Assembly (NCBI GenBank): GCA_016783565.1
Contig: JADHWI010000009.1
Span: forward strand, 1 to 60,538
Origin: Kiritimatiellia bacterium
Lineage (GTDB): Bacteria; Verrucomicrobiota; Kiritimatiellia; UBA8416; JADHWI01
DNA: 60,538 nucleotides
Direction: 5' to 3'
This document shows positions 58,701 through 60,538 of this stretch, in pieces. The position numbers and the translations under genes were made by a program. A model generated the notes under the pieces. That model saw nothing but the letters and a program-made list of their open reading frames with translations, did not search any database and was not told where the DNA came from. Within the stretch, counting starts at the first letter, position 1, and each line of letters begins with the position of its first letter.

Positions 58701-58962
58701 CACCGCAAATCGCATTCAGCAGATTTAACCGAAACGCCACGTCCCCCCCGAAAGGCAACGACGAAACAAATCCCGCCAGAACTGTCCACAACGGAAAGTC
58801 AGGAGTCATACGCGGCAGGATACCCGCATAGCGCACTACAATGTCCGCCGAAGTGCCGGGACATGCGCCCCCGCTCATGGTTGCCAAATACACCACAAAC
58901 GCCATGCCACCCAGAACCAGCATCGCGATCCAATCGAAGAGAGAAGAAGCTTTTGATTTCAT
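55786..58962 (-). CDS. DUF2723 (GT117-like) membrane protein with TPR domain
   Basis: 1058 residues. Residues about 10-400 contain ten or more membrane helices with the DUF2723 opening: YLATMSGGACPGTSADIV, including the region that in oligosaccharyl-transferase-like enzymes bears an acidic residue in the first luminal loop (here no Asp-Glu pair is seen, only Asp near 40). A soluble periplasmic-side domain (about 400-620) and a TPR array (about 620-1050) follow, ending in LGVILMRQGKLEEAEKAFSEAI. In Bacteroidota and PVC members this family is suggested to O-glycosylate exported proteins. Standing between repeat copies A and B, it is likely a single-gene unit. Confidence 0.82.
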   Translation of the reverse strand: MKSKASSLFDWIAMLVLGGMAFVVYLATMSGGACPGTSADIVVRYAGILPRMTPDFPLWTVLAGFVSSLPFGGDVAFRLNLLNAICGALGVALMFRVMTDLVWDQIFIEKANAVRSAVAARLAGAASALFLAFSVPFWTAATRAQPIGFHVLLLLVLTKLLIQYGRRSSNVRLCVLAFLYGVGVVEFSTLILLAPVFLSGVLFAMWRDEQRLLVKPLVLASISALLGLSLYVLTAWLFYGSVGYEIRGYESFFKVLWFMWRDQVWTITRGVPKVGWLILVFMNVVPALTVLTIARRALNDEKDWAFYLLHVILTGLAIAVVFNVRFSPWVMTKASRLQVTPYVLQGGVFGYLAAYWFLFPSGWWSGSDWSVQLFVRRWLGSALAAVMFGLALWAPFRNVTHTDASGCDFINAYADEVVSSLDGREWLVTDGMLDNHILIAAHNRHVPVTCLNLRAGQSRIYQNYIKTLFEEPRYQNLADIGLLALLQEWMMTDPDITQKLALMTEPDLWIGTQHVVVPNGTLFFGAKDASSLSAGAIHEANKVLRAQVEGGLPPVVDDDEEPADAWGFYRKELRRHTAMVANNTGVLMQELATPELAFASYTAARRIDENNVSALLNQSAMVSGGYESDMAADVRDAVRKLVDGMEQKYRVWSLSRYYGYIHAPEMFSHWGWSWARSGQPGIAIAGLRKALEVADPTRKAAVQSVLAGIYLEEGQDEKSELLLKELLEREGSNKAPTLIALAGIARRDGRLDEARDLLNQATTEGGDKTALTLEWVRLSIAAGDLDQARISLEKHLQDDRTSMAVWAVLADVLLAQKDSEGLRDWRERIVGVRNSDGLVSAVEAQVALRERDLVMAREHLDRAIRFMPRNIRMRELMLRLDAMEGFDDEARGHAKQLLAIDNDNALGHYIIGSLQYRNGDLELAEDSFRKSLERDRLPEALNDLAWVVFEQRKDAVEAEALVREALAKNKKVANAWDTLGVILMRQGKLEEAEKAFSEAIKLSRRNPAIFLHSAELLFEQGNKTEAKAICEQLLTQRDAFPVSLQEELDRLVEKIGDD

Positions 58963-59067
58963 GCGCTCAGGTATTACTGGACACAGTGATTTATTACAAT
59001 CAGAAAGGAAGGAGAATGAGAGAGTTAATTCTTATTGGGTTAATCGTTAATTGGCCCCAAAGCCGCG

Positions 59068-59176
59068 CAGTACGTCCGCACATCCCACGATTTCCATACA
59101 TGTATAATGTAGTGCGTGTGACCCGCAGCAAAGCAAGGGCACGCGCTCCCCGCAAGCCACGCCAGAAGCCAAGTCC
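59068..59176 (+). repeat. GTAG-hairpin repeat, copy B (109 bp)
   Basis: Full-length copy, three differences from A and three from C by eye. The gap 58963-59296 holds only this copy, the 59223 hairpin and the operator of the HTH gene. Confidence 0.85.
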
Positions 59177-59222
59177 GACCGCCGCCCCATTCCGCACAAG
59201 CTGCGTCCTCTCAGTCACGTCA

Positions 59223-59253
59223 GTAGCGCGGCCTTGTCCCCAAGGCCAGCGCT
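59223..59253 (+). repeat. Second-type GTAG hairpin
   Basis: GTAG (59223-59226), GCGC+GGCCTTG (59226-59236) pairing with CAAGGCC+GCGC (59241-59252; one unpaired A), loop TCCC, then TCA. Its head, loop and tail match 2165-2193 but the stems differ. Confidence 0.55.
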
Positions 59254-59261
59254 CATTTGAG

Positions 59262-59295
59262 TTGACATGCTAACTATTATCACGCATGATAATAG
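59262..59295 (+). promoter_or_regulatory. Promoter with perfect inverted-repeat operator at the HTH start codon
   Basis: TTGACA (59262-59267), then CTATTATCA (59274-59282), CGCA, TGATAATAG (59287-59295): nine perfect pairs. The ATG follows one base later (59297). Candidate -10 hexamers are CATGAT at a 17-base spacing or TGATAA at 19. The HTH protein is the obvious ligand. Confidence 0.75.
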
Positions 59296-59296
59296 C

Positions 59297-59818
59297 ATGA
59301 ATCAGGAACTCAGCATATCGGAGCAGTTAAAACGCAGACGAGCTAACCTTAACTTATCCCTGGCCGATGTCGCGCGGCGTGCCGGAACGTCCGCAGCAAC
59401 ACTCTCACGTTACGAGCACAACTGGACACGATTCGAAACCTATACCCTCCGCAAACTGGCCACTGCTCTGAATTGCGAATTCGAAATCACACTCCGTCCA
59501 AAGAGCGACCGCACCCCAACTGCCCGCACAAGGTCTGACGCCATAGCACAACTCAGCCGTCTATTCTGGGATCATACCCTCACCGAGGACGACATCCAGA
59601 AACATCCTGTATGGCTCGTTGAACGTGTTCTTGAATACGGACAACTAAAAGATATCGACCTTGTTCGCTCAACAATGGGAAAAAAGGCATTTCTTAAAGC
59701 CACAGCATCTGCATACCGGGTCTCACCACGCACCCGCACTTTCTGGAAACACATGTTGAACATAGAGGGCATCACATGCACGAAAAAGTACTCCCGAAAC
59801 ACAGCCTGGAATTATTGA
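59297..59818 (+). CDS. XRE-family HTH regulator, likely antitoxin of the AbiEii-like gene
   Basis: 173 residues from ATG 59297. An XRE helix-turn-helix at about 8-60 (ISEQLKRRRANLNLSLADVARRAGTSAATLSRYE), then a helical domain of about 100 residues with many Arg, Lys, Asp and Glu. No ribosome site precedes the ATG, and the operator is directly upstream, so the transcript may be leaderless. The frame is open to 59267, an unlikely start inside the operator. The gene overlaps the nucleotidyltransferase gene by 43 bases, as in toxin-antitoxin pairs; in classic abiE the partner AbiEi is a winged-helix protein, so this is a different type of antitoxin. Confidence 0.83.
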   Translation: MNQELSISEQLKRRRANLNLSLADVARRAGTSAATLSRYEHNWTRFETYTLRKLATALNCEFEITLRPKSDRTPTARTRSDAIAQLSRLFWDHTLTEDDIQKHPVWLVERVLEYGQLKDIDLVRSTMGKKAFLKATASAYRVSPRTRTFWKHMLNIEGITCTKKYSRNTAWNY

Positions 59819-60405
59819 CGGAACTTGAGGAAAACCCGTCCCCACTTCTGTCTAACTGGACACTTGCAGGCGGAACCGGACTCGCATTCCTCTTGGGACA
59901 TCGAATATCCGAAGATTTGGATTTTTTCAGAACAGACGACCTGGACCTTCGCATGCTGCATGACGCCCTTGCCAAGCATGGGCACTACGAGACACTACAG
60001 GAGGCAGAACACACACTGACTGTGATAATCCGGAAGACGAAGTTATCCTTCTTCCGCATCATGGACCCGTTCCTGTTCAACCCATGCCCCTATCGTTTCT
60101 TCTCGATCGCATCCATCCGCGACATTGCATTGATGAAACTTATCGCTATTTCAGGGCGCGGGAGCCGTAAGGATTTTGCCGACTTGTTCCTCATCCTTCA
60201 AAATCCACCCACACTCGAATCATATTTTGATATGCTGCCCGAAAAGTACGGCGCAAGCCGAATCAACACCTACCACATTCTGAAGAGCCTTACCTACTTC
60301 CATGACGCCGAAACCGAGCCCATGCCACACATGCTTGTCCCCTTCGACTGGGAGGAATGCAAAGCTTTCTTCATTCGACAGGCACGCGCCATCGTTCTCC
60401 CGTAA
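59776..60405 (+). CDS. AbiEii/AbiGii-like nucleotidyltransferase toxin
   Basis: 209 residues. Core motif GGTGLAFLLGHRISEDLDFF (about 32-51) has the G-G and the Asp-x-Asp pair of minimal nucleotidyltransferases (Asp47 and Asp49), and KLIAISGRGSRKDFADL (about 117-133) the conserved R-x-x-x-KD-x-x-D motif of AbiEii. AbiEii-type toxins transfer nucleotides, to tRNA in studied cases, and are counteracted by the paired regulator; they also act in phage abortive infection. The start lies inside the HTH gene. Just 24 bases after the stop copy C begins. Motifs are intact. Confidence 0.87.
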   Translation: MHEKVLPKHSLELLTELEENPSPLLSNWTLAGGTGLAFLLGHRISEDLDFFRTDDLDLRMLHDALAKHGHYETLQEAEHTLTVIIRKTKLSFFRIMDPFLFNPCPYRFFSIASIRDIALMKLIAISGRGSRKDFADLFLILQNPPTLESYFDMLPEKYGASRINTYHILKSLTYFHDAETEPMPHMLVPFDWEECKAFFIRQARAIVLP

Positions 60406-60429
60406 GCCGCAAACGATCACACCGCGGCA

Positions 60430-60538
60430 CAGTACATCCGCACATCCCACGATTTCCATACATGTATAATGTAGTGCGTGTGACCCGCAGCAAAGCAAGG
60501 GCACGCGCTCCCCGCAAGCCAAGCCAGAAGCTAAGTCC
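60430..60538 (+). repeat. GTAG-hairpin repeat, copy C (109 bp, at window end)
   Basis: Full-length copy ending exactly at the last base of the window. Three differences from copy B by eye. Copies B and C flank the HTH-AbiEii pair in the same orientation as those genes. Confidence 0.85.

Noticed and set aside
55641..60538. Integron cassette array with attC sites
   Set aside because: Repeats flank genes and a toxin-antitoxin pair as in superintegrons, but no RYYYAAC/GTTRRRY boxes are seen at the repeat ends and the DUF2723 gene runs opposite to the repeats.
54616..60538. CRISPR array
   Set aside because: Repeats are few, unevenly spaced and separated by genes; no short regular spacers.

Overview
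The window is chromosomal DNA of moderate GC content from a Gram-negative-type bacterium, most likely of the PVC superphylum (Verrucomicrobiota / Kiritimatiellota / Lentisphaerota side). The clues are a division and cell-wall (dcw) cluster in which a LysM protein sits between murD and ftsW (the arrangement I recall from Chlamydia), an LplT-PlsC-Aas three-part fusion protein, a TonB/ExbB/ExbD set with a large TPR partner, a GT117-like DUF2723 membrane protein, and a surface protein ending in a calcium-loop/IPT-like tail. This assignment is inference; no rRNA or tRNA gene is present to confirm it.

Layout. 1-970: the tail of an unidentified gene and a toxin-first VapC-type toxin-antitoxin pair. 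1.2-6.5 kb (minus): HAD hydrolase, membrane-anchored alpha/beta hydrolase and the Aas fusion. 6.6-8.7 kb (plus): a three-gene operon resembling the inner-membrane platform (GspL/PilM-N and GspM/PilO) of a type II secretion or type IV pilus machine. 8.7-14.4 kb: recN, a small cysteine protein with hflX, eno, ftsB, rdgB. 14.5-16.3 kb: an OmpR-type two-component pair. 16.3-36.2 kb: a long minus-strand run of tightly spaced genes: uvrA, TPR protein, exbB, exbD, tonB, hisD, hisC, hisB, M16 protease, comEC, ctp, tsaD, priA, metG; many junctions overlap by 1-4 bases. 36.3-39.5 kb: tyrS and rpsA, separated by an intrinsic terminator. 39.8-42.5 kb: an SdrD-like surface protein with an elaborately folded leader and 3' region, preceded by an unusual HTH-receiver fusion with a near-consensus promoter. 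42.9-54.4 kb: the dcw operon mraZ-rsmH-ftsL-ftsI-murE-murF-(small ORF)-mraY-murD-lysM-ftsW, with a promoter and candidate MraZ operator. 54.5-60.5 kb: an accessory zone with a pseudouridine synthase, a DUF2723/TPR protein, an HTH + AbiEii-type toxin-antitoxin pair, and a family of GTAG-headed palindromic repeats.

Function. Most genes serve envelope construction: MurE-MurF-MraY-MurD make and load the peptidoglycan precursor (MurE carries the DNPR signature for meso-diaminopimelate), FtsI-FtsW-FtsL-FtsB build the septum, the Aas fusion recycles lysophospholipid, and Exb/TonB energises the outer membrane. Information-processing genes (uvrA, recN, priA, rpsA, metG, tyrS, tsaD, rsmH, rluB) are interspersed.

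The least ordinary signals are the repeat family whose hairpin stems change on both sides while pairing is kept, at the 55-60 kb end; a palindrome that supplies the last codons of ftsI; the multi-hairpin leader of the surface-protein gene; and a tyrosyl-tRNA synthetase whose HIGH motif reads QAGN.
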